Below are positions 52,914 through 61,752 of a stretch of DNA of 64,000 nucleotides, in pieces (within the stretch, counting starts at the first letter, position 1; every line of letters begins with the position of its first letter). Below the pieces are notes generated by a model. The model was not told the origin of the DNA and searched no databases. It saw nothing but the letters and a program-made list of their open reading frames with translations. Source of the stretch: Mycobacterium sp. E2479 (GTDB lineage: Bacteria > Actinomycetota > Actinomycetes > Mycobacteriales > Mycobacteriaceae); the NCBI RefSeq assembly GCF_001667925.1, contig NZ_LZJR01000144.1, positions 26,576-90,575 of the forward strand, given 5' to 3'. The position numbers and the translations under genes were made by a program.

Positions 52914-53393
52914 GTGCCGCTCTACGCCGCTTACGGGTCGAACATGGATCCCGAGCAGATGCAGAAACGCGCGCCACATTCGCCGATGGCCGGAACCGGC
53001 TGGCTGCACGGATGGCGATTGACCTTCGGCGGCGAGGACATCGGCTGGGAGGGCGCCCTGGCCACCGTCGTCGAGGACCCGGACTCGAAGGTGTTCGTCG
53101 TCCTCTACGACATGACGCCGGCGGACGAGAAGAACCTGGACCGCTGGGAGGGCTCCGAGTTCGGCGTCCACAAGAAGATCCGGTGCCGCGTGGAGCGCAT
53201 CGCGTCGGACACCGACACCGACCCGGTCCTGGCGTGGTTGTATGTGTTGGACGCCTGGGAGGGCGGAATGCCGTCGGCCCGGTACTTGGGTGTGATGGCC
53301 GACGCCGCCGAAATCGCCGGGGCGCCAAGCGAATACGTGCATGGTCTGCGGACCCGCCCGGCCCGCAACATCGGCCCGGGCACCAGCGCCTGA
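52914..53393 (+). CDS. Gamma-glutamylcyclotransferase-like protein (Rv3304-like)
   Basis: A 159-residue protein starting at GTG 52914. LYAAYGSNMDPEQM is the GGCT-fold YGSN signature; WEGALATVVEDPDSKVFVV and the Glu/Tyr residues near ARYLGVM are consistent. GGCT-like enzymes cleave gamma-glutamyl bonds, but many bacterial members have no tested substrate. It diverges from lpdA with 75 bases between. It matches Rv3304. Confidence 0.87.
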   Translation: MPLYAAYGSNMDPEQMQKRAPHSPMAGTGWLHGWRLTFGGEDIGWEGALATVVEDPDSKVFVVLYDMTPADEKNLDRWEGSEFGVHKKIRCRVERIASDTDTDPVLAWLYVLDAWEGGMPSARYLGVMADAAEIAGAPSEYVHGLRTRPARNIGPGTSA

Positions 53394-53412
53394 TCCCGGG
53401 AAGGAAAATCGG

Positions 53413-54315
53413 CTGTCAGTTCTGTCCGTACCGCTGGTGGCCGACGCCCTCGCGCGCGCCTTCGCCGCCGTGGTCAACCCCACCCCCAAGGCCGCCGTGC
53501 GATTCCCGGAGATTGCGGGCCGAACCAGCGAGATCGCCATCGAAACCCGCCACGGCCCGGTATCCGCAACCGTCTATCACCCGCCGGCGACGACGAACCC
53601 CGCCGTCTACGTCAACGTGCACGGCGGCGGCTTCATAATCGGACACCGCGAGCAGGACGATCCGTGGTGCCGATACCTGGCCGCCCACGCGGGCGTGCTG
53701 GTGATCAACCCCGACTATGTCCTGGCGCCGCGGCATCGCTTTCCCACCGCGGTGCATCAGATCTATGACGTCGTGTGCTGGGCGGCCGGCTCCGACCGCG
53801 ACTGGGACGGCACGCGGCTGTGCGTCGGAGGCCAAAGCGCGGGCGGCAACCTGTCCGCCGCGGCGGCACGGCTCGCGCTGGACGACGGTGGCCCCGACAT
53901 CGCGCTGCAGGTGTTGCACTACGCGCCGCTGGACCTGGTCACGCCCAGCCGCGACAAGCCATCCACGCTCGGCCGCCGGGCAATCATGAAGCCGTGGATG
54001 AGCGAGGTCTTCGACACCGCCTACATCCCCAAGCGGGCCCAGCGGCGCGACCGCCTGGCCTCGCCCGCCTGGGGCGACAACGCCGACAACATCGCCGGCA
54101 TCGCGCCCGCGCTGATCGTCACGGCCGAGCACGATCGGCTGCGTGACGAAGCCCGAAGATACGCAGGCAAACTCGAGGCCGTCGCGGCGTTAGCGGAGTA
54201 CCACGAGGTGGCCGGCGTCGACCACGGCTACAACATCATGAGCGAGGCCGGCGACGTCACGCGGCATACCTACGCCCATATCGCCGAACACGTCGTTCGC
54301 GCCACCGGCGCCTAG
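53413..54315 (+). CDS. Alpha/beta-hydrolase esterase of the HSL type
   Basis: A protein of about 300 residues. HGGGF is the oxyanion loop, GGQSAGGN holds the nucleophile Ser, the acid is in AEHDRLRDE and the His in GVDHGYN. These are hormone-sensitive-lipase signatures, for short-chain esters or lipids. No ATG fits: the only site with a good ribosome-binding sequence (GGAAGGA) precedes a CTG at 53413, and the next in-frame GTG is 53437. The start is therefore unsure. It overlaps the convergent amiA1 by 4 bases. M. tuberculosis has no gene at this place. Confidence 0.85.
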   Translation: MSVLSVPLVADALARAFAAVVNPTPKAAVRFPEIAGRTSEIAIETRHGPVSATVYHPPATTNPAVYVNVHGGGFIIGHREQDDPWCRYLAAHAGVLVINPDYVLAPRHRFPTAVHQIYDVVCWAAGSDRDWDGTRLCVGGQSAGGNLSAAAARLALDDGGPDIALQVLHYAPLDLVTPSRDKPSTLGRRAIMKPWMSEVFDTAYIPKRAQRRDRLASPAWGDNADNIAGIAPALIVTAEHDRLRDEARRYAGKLEAVAALAEYHEVAGVDHGYNIMSEAGDVTRHTYAHIAEHVVRATGA

Positions 54316-55490
54316 GACCGCTCGAACGCGGCCGACTGCTCGACGATGTTCGTCATCACGCGGACGCCGATCGGCAGGGCCCGCTCGTCGAGATTGAACG
54401 TCGGCTGGTGCAGGTCCAGCTGAGGTCCTACTCCCGGCCACACGCCCAAGCGGGCCATCGCGCCGGGAACCTCCTCCAGATACCAGGAGAAGTCCTCCCC
54501 GCCACCGGACTGACGGGTGTCGGCAAGCGCATCGGGGCCGATCTGTTCGATCGCGTGGGTGAGGATGCGCGTCGAGACGTCCTCGTTGACCACCGGTGGT
54601 ACGCCGCGCCGGTATTGCAGTGTGTGCTCGATGGCCAGCGGCGCCAGCAGATCGGACACCGTTTCGCGGATGATCTCCTCCATGCCCACCCAGGTCTGCC
54701 GGCTGGCGGTGCGCACGGTGCCCGCCAGCGCGCCAGTCTGCGGGATGGCGTTTGCGGCGACGCCGGCGTTGACCGCGCCCCAGACCAGCACGGTGCCGTT
54801 GCGCGGGTCGATGCGTCGCGACAACACCCCGGGTAGGCCGGTGATCAGCGTGCCAAGCCCGTACACCAGGTCGGCAGTCAGATGCGGGCGCGACGTGTGC
54901 CCGCCCGGTGAATACAACGTGATCTCTATCTGGTCGGCCGCCGAGGTGATGGGGCCGTGCCGGACCGCGATTTTGCCGACCTCCAGCCGGGGGTCGCAGT
55001 GCAGCGCGAAGATCCGCGACACCCCGGTTATGGCGCCCGCCGCGATCGCGTCGATCGCCCCGCCGGGCATCAGCTCCTCGGCGGCCTGGAAGATCAGTCG
55101 CACCCCGACCGGCAGCTCGGGCACCGACGCCAGCACCAGGGCGGTGCCCAGCAGGATCGCGGTGTGCGCGTCATGGCCGCAGGCATGCGCCACGCCCGGC
55201 ATGGTCGATGCGTACGGAATGTCGGTGAGCTCGGCCATCGGCAGGGCATCCATGTCGGCGCGCAACGCGATCCTGGGCTCGTGCTGGGGCCCGATGTCGC
55301 AGACGAGTCCGGTTCCGCCCGGCAGCACCTTCGGGTTGAGCCCGGCCTCGGCCAGCCGCTCGCCGACGAACTGGGTCGTGGCGTACTCCTGGCGGCCCAA
55401 CTCGGGGTAGCGGTGAATGTGGCGGCGCCATTCGACCAGGTCCTGCTGATGGGCGGCCAGCCAGTAACCGGTGGCGTCGACCAGGCTCAT
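54312..55490 (-). CDS. amiA1: M20 amidohydrolase AmiA1
   Basis: A 392-residue M20-family peptidase/amidohydrolase. Metal-binding residues are in ADMDALPM, ACGHDAHTAILLG and QAAEELMPGG; SGGGEDFSWYLEEVPG carries a later metal ligand. It removes acyl groups from N-acylated amino acids or peptides; the natural substrate is unknown. Its start overlaps the amiB1 stop in ATGA, so the two are translationally coupled. It matches Rv3305c. Confidence 0.93.
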   Translation of the reverse strand: MSLVDATGYWLAAHQQDLVEWRRHIHRYPELGRQEYATTQFVGERLAEAGLNPKVLPGGTGLVCDIGPQHEPRIALRADMDALPMAELTDIPYASTMPGVAHACGHDAHTAILLGTALVLASVPELPVGVRLIFQAAEELMPGGAIDAIAAGAITGVSRIFALHCDPRLEVGKIAVRHGPITSAADQIEITLYSPGGHTSRPHLTADLVYGLGTLITGLPGVLSRRIDPRNGTVLVWGAVNAGVAANAIPQTGALAGTVRTASRQTWVGMEEIIRETVSDLLAPLAIEHTLQYRRGVPPVVNEDVSTRILTHAIEQIGPDALADTRQSGGGEDFSWYLEEVPGAMARLGVWPGVGPQLDLHQPTFNLDERALPIGVRVMTNIVEQSAAFERS

Positions 55491-56677
55491 GATTGCCCCT
55501 CGCTGCGCCTGCGCTCCTGCGCGTCCATCACCCGGTCACGCTGGGCGGGCGTCTGGGCCAGCTGAACCACCGTACGCGCCAGCATGATCGCGCCCTCGAC
55601 GACCGCGCGATCGGCGCTGGGGCCCGCGGCGGCGTCGGCGAAGGCGCGCTGGTGCACCATGGCGCCGCCGGCGTCGACCCCGACAACCGGGTGGATCCCC
55701 GGCAGCACGTGCGTGACGTTGCCCATGTCGGTGCTGCCCATCGGAAGCGTCCCCTCATACTCGCGGGCCACCGGCTCGCGGCCGAGCCGGCACATCTCGC
55801 CACGGAAGGTGTCGGCCAGCCATTGGTCGGGCTGCAGTTCGTCATAAGGGGGTGCGGGAATGTCGATCTCGTATTCGCAGCCGGTGGCCAGCGCCCCGGC
55901 GCCGAAGCAGGCGTAGATCCTTCCCTCCAGCTCCCGCAGCGAATCCGATTCGACCGCTCGCATCGCGTACTGCAACGCCGCGTGCCCAGGGATGACGTTG
56001 ACCGCCTGTCCGCCGTTGGTGACTATCCCGTGCACCAGCTGCCCGGGCGCCAGTTGCTGGCGCAGCAGCCCGATCGCCACCTGCGCGACCGTCACGGCGT
56101 CGACCGCGTTGACACCTAGGTGCGGCGCGACGGCCGCGTGGGATTCCTTGCCGCGGTACTTCACGGTTGCCTCGGACAGGGCCAGCGAGCGGGCCCCGGC
56201 GATGTCGACCGGGCCGGGGTGGAGCATGACCGCCGCGGCGATGTCGTCGAACACCCCGGCCTTCAGCAGTAACACCTTGCCGCCGCCGGCCTCCTCGGCC
56301 GGCGTCCCCAGCAGCGACACCCGCAGGCCCAAGTCGTCGGCCACCTCGGCTAAGGCCAGGGCGGTGCCCACCGCCGACGCCGCGATGATGTTGTGGCCGC
56401 AGGCGTGACCGATCTCAGGCAACGCGTCGTATTCGGCGCAGATCCCGATGGTCAGTGGCCCGCTGCCGAAGTCCGCGCGAAAGGCGGTGTCCAGCCCGCC
56501 GGCGCCCGCGGTGATCTCGAAGCCACGCTCGGCGACCAGCGTCTGCGCCTTGGCGCAGCTGCGATGCTCGTCGAAGGCCAGCTCGGGCTCGGCATGGATG
56601 TCATGGGACAACTCGACAAGGTCGGCACCACGCCGCCGCACGACATCTTCGACGCTGTCTAACGGGGTTACGGGCAC
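55487..56677 (-). CDS. amiB1: M20 amidohydrolase AmiB1
   Basis: A 396-residue M20 enzyme, AbgB-like. GICAEYDALPEIGHACGHNI holds the first metal ligands, and GTPAEEAGGGKV the catalytic Glu pair. GTLPMGSTDMGNVTHVLPG is the C-terminal signature. GTG 56677 is chosen because it matches the known length; the frame is open 12 codons further. It matches Rv3306c. amiB1 and amiA1 form one leftward operon and may work on related substrates. Confidence 0.92.
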   Translation of the reverse strand: MPVTPLDSVEDVVRRRGADLVELSHDIHAEPELAFDEHRSCAKAQTLVAERGFEITAGAGGLDTAFRADFGSGPLTIGICAEYDALPEIGHACGHNIIAASAVGTALALAEVADDLGLRVSLLGTPAEEAGGGKVLLLKAGVFDDIAAAVMLHPGPVDIAGARSLALSEATVKYRGKESHAAVAPHLGVNAVDAVTVAQVAIGLLRQQLAPGQLVHGIVTNGGQAVNVIPGHAALQYAMRAVESDSLRELEGRIYACFGAGALATGCEYEIDIPAPPYDELQPDQWLADTFRGEMCRLGREPVAREYEGTLPMGSTDMGNVTHVLPGIHPVVGVDAGGAMVHQRAFADAAAGPSADRAVVEGAIMLARTVVQLAQTPAQRDRVMDAQERRRSEGQS

Positions 56678-56724
56678 TCTCGCAGTATGTCGCAGTATGG
56701 TTTGCGGGCCCAACCCCGTCGGGG

Positions 56725-57399
56725 CTACACCAACCCGGCGAGGAATCCCGCCGCCTGGCCGGGGTAGGGCGGCACTGAGTAGTCGTGGTGCGCGTCCCGG
56801 TCGCGGCCGCCGACGACACAGACGGGATCACCTTCGCTGCACAAGTCGATGGCGCGGCCGGCGAAGGCACCCGTCGTCGAAAGTGGCGTGTTGAAGCGGT
56901 TGCCGGGGTTGCCGAACACCGCTACCGCCGCGATCTTGTTGGCCAGACCGGGATCCAGCGCGGGAGCCGAACCGAAGTTGCCGATGCGCGCTCCGAGCGG
57001 CGGCACGCCTGCGAGCATCGAGACCGCGGCGGCGCCCTGCGAGAAGCCTCCCAGCACCAGCCGCGTGGACGGGCACTGGTCGACCATCTGCGCGATGTGA
57101 TCGCGCGCGTCGTTCGCACCGTCGGCGGTGGTCAAGAAGTTATAGCTGGCCGGATAGTTCACCGCGTAGGAGTCGACATTGCGCGACCGCAGCGCGGGCT
57201 GCAGCGCACCGAACAAGGCGTCGCCCACGAGCCCCAACCCGGGCGGCTCGGCGGTACCGCGGGCGAAGATGAGTTGCACGTCTGGACAGTCCGCCTTGGC
57301 CGACGGCGCCGGGCCGAAGGTGATCGAAACCACCGACAGCACAACACCGACGGCTACCCCCATGGCCGGGCCAACCACCGGCCACCTACGAAGATTCAT
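56725..57399 (-). CDS. Secreted cutinase-family hydrolase
   Basis: A 224-residue protein with a signal peptide (AMGVAVGVVLSVVSITFG) and a mature start near ADCPDVQLIFARGTAEPPG. The catalytic triad is Ser in GGFSQGA, Asp in EGDPVC and His in DAHHDYS; four Cys fit two disulfides. Mycobacterial cutinases act as lipases or phospholipases outside the cell. ATG 57399 is used. In the M. tuberculosis order amiB1 and deoD are adjacent, so this gene is an insertion, and it lies next to the 58-bp tandem repeat. Confidence 0.92.
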   Translation of the reverse strand: MNLRRWPVVGPAMGVAVGVVLSVVSITFGPAPSAKADCPDVQLIFARGTAEPPGLGLVGDALFGALQPALRSRNVDSYAVNYPASYNFLTTADGANDARDHIAQMVDQCPSTRLVLGGFSQGAAAVSMLAGVPPLGARIGNFGSAPALDPGLANKIAAVAVFGNPGNRFNTPLSTTGAFAGRAIDLCSEGDPVCVVGGRDRDAHHDYSVPPYPGQAAGFLAGLV

Positions 57400-57449
57400 A
57401 CGGCAGATCCTGACATACAGCGGCGACACCGTCGCGCGGCCAGGTTGGT

Positions 57450-57623
57450 TCGATCGCCCCACTGGCCACTCGCGCCGCTATCGGCGCTCGCCGTCGCGGG
57501 GCTAGCCTCGATCGCCCCACTGGCCACTCGCGCCGCTATCGGCGCTCGCCGTCGCGGGGCTAGGCTCGATCGCCCCACTCCTCACTCGCGCCGCTATCGG
57601 CGCTCGCCGTCGCGGCGCTAGGC
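57450..57623. repeat. 58-bp tandem repeat, three copies
   Basis: Units begin at 57450, 57508 and 57566. The first two differ in very few bases; the third differs slightly more (for example CTCCTCACT for CTGGCCACT). Each unit contains GCGCCG-CTAT-CGGCGC, a perfect 6-bp hairpin. The array fills the cutinase-deoD divergent region and ends 9 bases before the deoD start. It looks like a MIRU/VNTR locus. Confidence 0.9.
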
Positions 57624-57632
57624 TCCCCCACT

Positions 57633-58448
57633 GTGACCGAAACCCCGTCGGACCCAGGCGACCTCGCTCGCCGGGCGGCTGAGGTCATCACCGAACGCAC
57701 CGGTGTCGCCGACCACGACGTCGCCATCGTGCTCGGATCGGGCTGGCGGCCGGCGGTCACCGCGCTCGGCACGCCGAACGCCGTGCTGGCACAGGCCGAG
57801 CTGCCGGGCTTCGCCCCGCCCACCGCGGTCGGGCACACCGGCGAGCTGTTGTCGATGCACATCGGTGCACACCGGGTGCTCGTGCTGGTCGGTCGCGTCC
57901 ACGCCTACGAGGGCCACGACCTGTGTCACGTCGTGCACTCGGTACGGGCGGCCTGCGCGGCCGGCGTGCGCGCCGTGGTGCTCACCAATGCGGCGGGCGG
58001 TCTGCGCGCGGACATGGCCGTCGGCGAACCCGTGCTGATCAGCGACCATCTGAACCTGACCGCCCGTTCGCCGCTGGTCGGCCCGCAATTCGTGGACCTC
58101 ACCGACGCCTACTCGCCGCGGCTGCGCGAACTCGCCCGCCAGGCCGACCCCACGCTGACCGAGGGTGTCTACGCCGGGCTGCCCGGCCCGCACTACGAAA
58201 CGCCCGCAGAGATCCGGATGCTGCGCACGCTGGGCGCCGACCTGGTCGGCATGTCGACGGTGCACGAGACCATCGCGGCCCGTGCGGCCGGCGCCGAGGT
58301 GCTTGGGGTGTCGCTGGTGACCAACCTGGCGGCCGGGATCGGCGGCGAACCACTGAGCCACACCGACGTGCTGGCCGCCGGCGCCGCGGCGGCAACCCGA
58401 ATGGGGGCACTGCTGGCCTCGATCCTTTCCCAGCTCCCCCGGTTCTAG
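57633..58448 (+). CDS. deoD: Purine nucleoside phosphorylase (DeoD/PNP, Rv3307-like)
   Basis: A 271-residue trimeric-type PNP. VLGSGWRP at the N-terminus binds phosphate, GRVHAYEGH and the later LTNAAGGL are signatures, and GLPGPHYETPAEIRML is the purine/ribose site. It cleaves inosine and guanosine to free bases for salvage. GTG 57633 starts 9 bases after the tandem repeat, so the repeat covers its promoter region. pmmB follows 4 bases after the stop. Confidence 0.94.
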   Translation: MTETPSDPGDLARRAAEVITERTGVADHDVAIVLGSGWRPAVTALGTPNAVLAQAELPGFAPPTAVGHTGELLSMHIGAHRVLVLVGRVHAYEGHDLCHVVHSVRAACAAGVRAVVLTNAAGGLRADMAVGEPVLISDHLNLTARSPLVGPQFVDLTDAYSPRLRELARQADPTLTEGVYAGLPGPHYETPAEIRMLRTLGADLVGMSTVHETIAARAAGAEVLGVSLVTNLAAGIGGEPLSHTDVLAAGAAAATRMGALLASILSQLPRF

Positions 58449-58452
58449 GGCC

Positions 58453-60033
58453 ATGACGCCCGACGAGTGGATCGCCCACGATCCCGACCCGGCGACGGCG
58501 GCCGAGCTCGCCGCATGTGACCCCGCCGAACTCGCCGAGCGATTCGCCCGCCCCTTGATGTTCGGCACGGCGGGCCTGCGCGGGCCGGTGCGCGGCGGGC
58601 CGGACGCCATGAACGTCGCGGTGGTCACGCGCGCAACCTGGGCCGTCGCACAGGTACTGATCGGGCGTGGCATGCAGGGATCGTCGGTGATCGTGGGACG
58701 CGACGCCCGGCACGGCTCGGCGTTATTCGCCACGGTGACCGCTGAAGTGCTTGCCGCCCAGGGATTTTCCGTACTGTTGCTGTCCGGCCCGGTACCCACC
58801 CCGGTGGTGGCGTTCGCGGTCCGGCACACCGGCGCATCGGCCGGGATCCAGATCACCGCGTCGCATAACCCGCCCGCCGACAACGGCTACAAGGTGTATC
58901 TCGACGGCGGAATCCAGATCGTCTCCCCCACCGACCGCGAGATCGAGGCCGCGATGGCCGCAGCCCCGCCGGCCGACCAAATCGGCAGGGCCCCGGTCGA
59001 ACCCGCGCGGGCGGATCTGGTCGAGCGCTACATCGGGCGGGCCGCCGGGTTACGGCGTGGCAACGGTTCGGCGCGGGTGGCGCTGACTGCACTGCACGGG
59101 GTGGGCGGCGCGGTGGCCGTCGAGACGTTGCACCGCGCAGGATTCATCGAAGTGCATTCCGTCGGAGCCCAATTCGCGCCCGACCCGGACTTTCCCACGG
59201 TCGCCTTCCCCAACCCCGAGGAGCCCGGCGCCACCGACGCGCTGCTGGCCCTGGCCGTAGACATCGGCGCCGACGTGGCGATCGCACTCGACCCCGATGC
59301 CGACCGATGTGCCGTCGGCATCAAAGACGGGCGGGGTTGGCGGATGCTGTCAGGCGACGAAACCGGTTGGCTACTAGGAGATTACCTGTTGTCCACGAAT
59401 CAAACGGACAAACCGGTGGTTGCCAGCACGGTCGTGTCGTCGCGGATGCTGTCGTCCATCGCCGCGCACCACGGTGCCGTCCACGTCGAAACCCTCACCG
59501 GCTTCAAGTGGCTGGCCCGCGCCGACGCGAAAGTGCCTGGGGGCACGTTGATCTACGCCTACGAGGAAGCGATCGGGCACTGCGTGGACCCCGCCGCCGT
59601 GCGCGACAAGGACGGCATCAGCGCCGCGGTGCTGATCTGCGACCTGGTGGCCACGGCCATAGGGCAGGGCCGTTCGGTCCGGAACCTGCTCGACGAACTG
59701 GCCAGGCGCTACGGGGTGCACGACATCGCCGCGGTGTCGCGCCGGGTTGCCGATGCCGCCGAGGCGCGCGGACTGATGCAGCGGTGGCGCGGGGACCCAC
59801 CGACCTCACTGGCCGGTTACGCCGTGAACCTTACCGACATCAACGACGCGCTGATCTTTTCCGGCGGCGACGACGACACGTCGATCAGGCTGGTGGTGCG
59901 GCCCTCCGGGACCGAGCCGAAGTTGAAGTGCTACTTTGAGATTCGCTGTGCGGTTTGCGACGACCTGGAATCTTCGCGGCGGCGCGCCGGCGCCCTGCGC
60001 GAGGCGTTGATCGCTGCTGTGCAAGGCTGGTGA
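58453..60033 (+). CDS. pmmB: Phosphohexomutase PmmB
   Basis: A 526-residue alpha-D-phosphohexomutase. The phospho-Ser loop is in TASHNPPADNGYKV, the metal loop is DPDADRCAVG, the sugar loop is YAYEEAIG and the phosphate loop is VRPSGTEPKLK. Similar to M. tuberculosis PmmB. The substrate could be mannose, glucose or a pentose phosphate; next to deoD a phosphopentomutase role in nucleoside salvage is also plausible. Its last 149 bases overlap the convergent upp frame. Confidence 0.93.
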   Translation: MTPDEWIAHDPDPATAAELAACDPAELAERFARPLMFGTAGLRGPVRGGPDAMNVAVVTRATWAVAQVLIGRGMQGSSVIVGRDARHGSALFATVTAEVLAAQGFSVLLLSGPVPTPVVAFAVRHTGASAGIQITASHNPPADNGYKVYLDGGIQIVSPTDREIEAAMAAAPPADQIGRAPVEPARADLVERYIGRAAGLRRGNGSARVALTALHGVGGAVAVETLHRAGFIEVHSVGAQFAPDPDFPTVAFPNPEEPGATDALLALAVDIGADVAIALDPDADRCAVGIKDGRGWRMLSGDETGWLLGDYLLSTNQTDKPVVASTVVSSRMLSSIAAHHGAVHVETLTGFKWLARADAKVPGGTLIYAYEEAIGHCVDPAAVRDKDGISAAVLICDLVATAIGQGRSVRNLLDELARRYGVHDIAAVSRRVADAAEARGLMQRWRGDPPTSLAGYAVNLTDINDALIFSGGDDDTSIRLVVRPSGTEPKLKCYFEIRCAVCDDLESSRRRAGALREALIAAVQGW

Positions 60034-60658
60034 ACAGGTTGGGCCCGAATTGGCGGTCGCCGGCATCGCCCAGACCCGGCACAATATAGGCGGATTTGTT
60101 CAGTCCCTTGTCGATCGCGGCGCTGAAAACTCGCGCGTCCGGTGCCGCTTTCTTCACCGCCGCAAGGCCTTCCGGAGCCGCCACCACACAGAGCACCGTG
60201 ATATCGGTTGCGCCGCGGCCTCGTAGCAGGCCGATGCTGTGCGCCATCGAACCCCCGGTGGCCAGCATGGGATCGAGGATCAGCACCGGCCTGCCCGCGA
60301 GCCTGTCCGGCAGCGCCTCCAGATACGGCACCGGCAGATGGGTTTTTTCGTCGCGCGCGACACCGACGAATCCGGCCTCCGCCTCCGGTAGCGCGGCGTG
60401 TGCGGCGTCGAGCATGCCCAGCCCGGCGCGCAGCACCGGCACCAGCAGCGGTGGCTTGACCAAGCGCGTGCCGACTGCCGACGCCACCGGGGTGCGAATT
60501 CTCACCGACTTTCGCGGCGCGTCCCTGCTGGCTTCGTAGACCAGCATCAGCGTCAGGTCGCGCAGCGCCGCACGAAAACCGGCGTTATCGGTGCGTTCGT
60601 CACGCAGCACCGTCAGCCGGGCGGCGGCCAGCGGGTGGTCGATGACGCGAATTTCCAT
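59885..60658 (-). CDS. upp: Uracil phosphoribosyltransferase Upp with C-terminal extension
   Basis: A 257-residue protein whose first ~207 residues are a complete uracil phosphoribosyltransferase: MEIRVIDHPLAAARLTVLRD, the PRPP site LILDPMLATGGSM and the uracil site AYIVPGLGDAGDRQFGP. Bacterial UPRTs end right there. Here the frame runs on for about 50 residues of Arg/Ser/Ala-rich sequence antisense to pmmB, so the normal stop seems lost. The enzyme makes UMP from uracil and PRPP. Whether the tail is real should be tested. It matches Rv3309c. Confidence 0.9.
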   Translation of the reverse strand: MEIRVIDHPLAAARLTVLRDERTDNAGFRAALRDLTLMLVYEASRDAPRKSVRIRTPVASAVGTRLVKPPLLVPVLRAGLGMLDAAHAALPEAEAGFVGVARDEKTHLPVPYLEALPDRLAGRPVLILDPMLATGGSMAHSIGLLRGRGATDITVLCVVAAPEGLAAVKKAAPDARVFSAAIDKGLNKSAYIVPGLGDAGDRQFGPNLFTSLAQQRSTPRAGRRRAAAKIPGRRKPHSESQSSTSTSARSRRAAPPA

Positions 60659-60749
60659 GGGGTCGAGGGTATATAACGATCAGACAAAGCCCTTCTGACA
60701 CGCTCGGCCAGACGGGGAAAGCGGCTGCGCTCGTTCATATACTCCGGGC

Positions 60750-61643
60750 GTGTTGCGCGAACTTCGAAGTCCGGCCGCCACAGCCTGTCGCAGCCTGCGG
60801 TTACTGGGAGCGCTGGCGTTGGTGGCACTGGCGGGCAGCCCGTTGCCGCCGCGCATAGGCCTTGCGGCAGCGGCCATTCCGCAACCAGCGCACATCGTGA
60901 TCGTCGTTGAGGAGAACCGCTCCGAGAACGGCATCATCGGAAACAAATCGGCGCCCTTCATCACGACGCTGGCCTCACGCGGCGCCAACATGACCCAGTC
61001 GTTCGCCGAAACCCATCCCAGTGAACCGAATTACCTGGCGCTCTTCGCCGGCAACACCTTCGGGGTGACCAAAGACCAGTGTCCGGTCAACGCCGGCGCC
61101 GCGCCGAACCTCGGCTCCGAATTGCTCGCCGCCGGCTACACATTCGTCGGGTTCGCGGAGGGGCTGCCGGCGGTCGGGTCACCGGTTTGCAGCGCGGGCA
61201 AATACGCGCGCAAGCATGTGCCGTGGGCCAACTTCACCAATGTGCCTGCAGCCAACTCGCTGCCGTTCTCCGCGTTCCCGATGGGCAACTACTCCAGCCT
61301 GCCGACCGTCTCGTTCGTCATCCCGAACAACGACGACAACATGCATGACGGTTCGATCGCGCAGGCCGATGCCTGGCTGAACCGCGAACTGTCCGGGTAC
61401 GCGAACTGGGCGGTGGACAACAACAGCCTGCTGATCGTGACGTTCGACGAGGACGACAATTCCAATGTGGGAGGCAGCCGCAACCAGATCCCCACGGTGT
61501 TCTACGGCGCCCACGTCCGTCCCGGCAACTACAACGAACAGATCAACCACTACAACGTGCTGTCCACGGTGGAGCAGATGTATGGATTGCCCAAGACGGG
61601 CTATGCCGCCAGCGCCGCGCCCATCACCGATATCTGGGGCTAG
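60750..61643 (+). CDS. sapM: Secreted acid phosphatase SapM
   Basis: A 297-residue protein starting at GTG 60750. The signal peptide (LLGALALVALAGSPLPP) ends near residue 40. The mature part follows the phosphoesterase family: HIVIVVEENRSENGIIG, ETHPSEPNYLALFAG, IPNNDDNMHDG and VTFDEDDN, with Glu, Asn, His and Asp metal ligands. M. tuberculosis SapM dephosphorylates PI3P and hinders phagosome maturation. The protein here looks complete. The same host role is likely but not shown by sequence. Confidence 0.93.
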   Translation: MLRELRSPAATACRSLRLLGALALVALAGSPLPPRIGLAAAAIPQPAHIVIVVEENRSENGIIGNKSAPFITTLASRGANMTQSFAETHPSEPNYLALFAGNTFGVTKDQCPVNAGAAPNLGSELLAAGYTFVGFAEGLPAVGSPVCSAGKYARKHVPWANFTNVPAANSLPFSAFPMGNYSSLPTVSFVIPNNDDNMHDGSIAQADAWLNRELSGYANWAVDNNSLLIVTFDEDDNSNVGGSRNQIPTVFYGAHVRPGNYNEQINHYNVLSTVEQMYGLPKTGYAASAAPITDIWG

Positions 61644-61647
61644 GCCT

Positions 61648-61697
61648 AAATGGTGACGACCCGCTTCGCCCGGCTCCACCGCGCTCGCGATCGCCAC
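61648..61697. repeat. 50-bp dispersed repeat, copy 2
   Basis: Matches bases 23456-23505 with about 5 differences in 50, in the same orientation. It starts 5 bases after the sapM stop. Its ends carry an inverted pair (GTGACGA and TCGCCAC, one mismatch). Confidence 0.6.
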
Positions 61698-61752
61698 AGG
61701 CCCGACGGTGGCCCCATAAGCGCGTTCGCCGGTCGTCGCTATTGTGTGCCGC

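Noticed and set aside
53341..53412. ATG 53341 as esterase start
   Set aside because: It would overlap the GGCT-like gene by 53 bases and add a Pro/Ala-rich stretch not expected for the family.
57450..57623. Considered as a CRISPR array
   Set aside because: The units are contiguous 58-mers without unique spacers and no cas genes are near.
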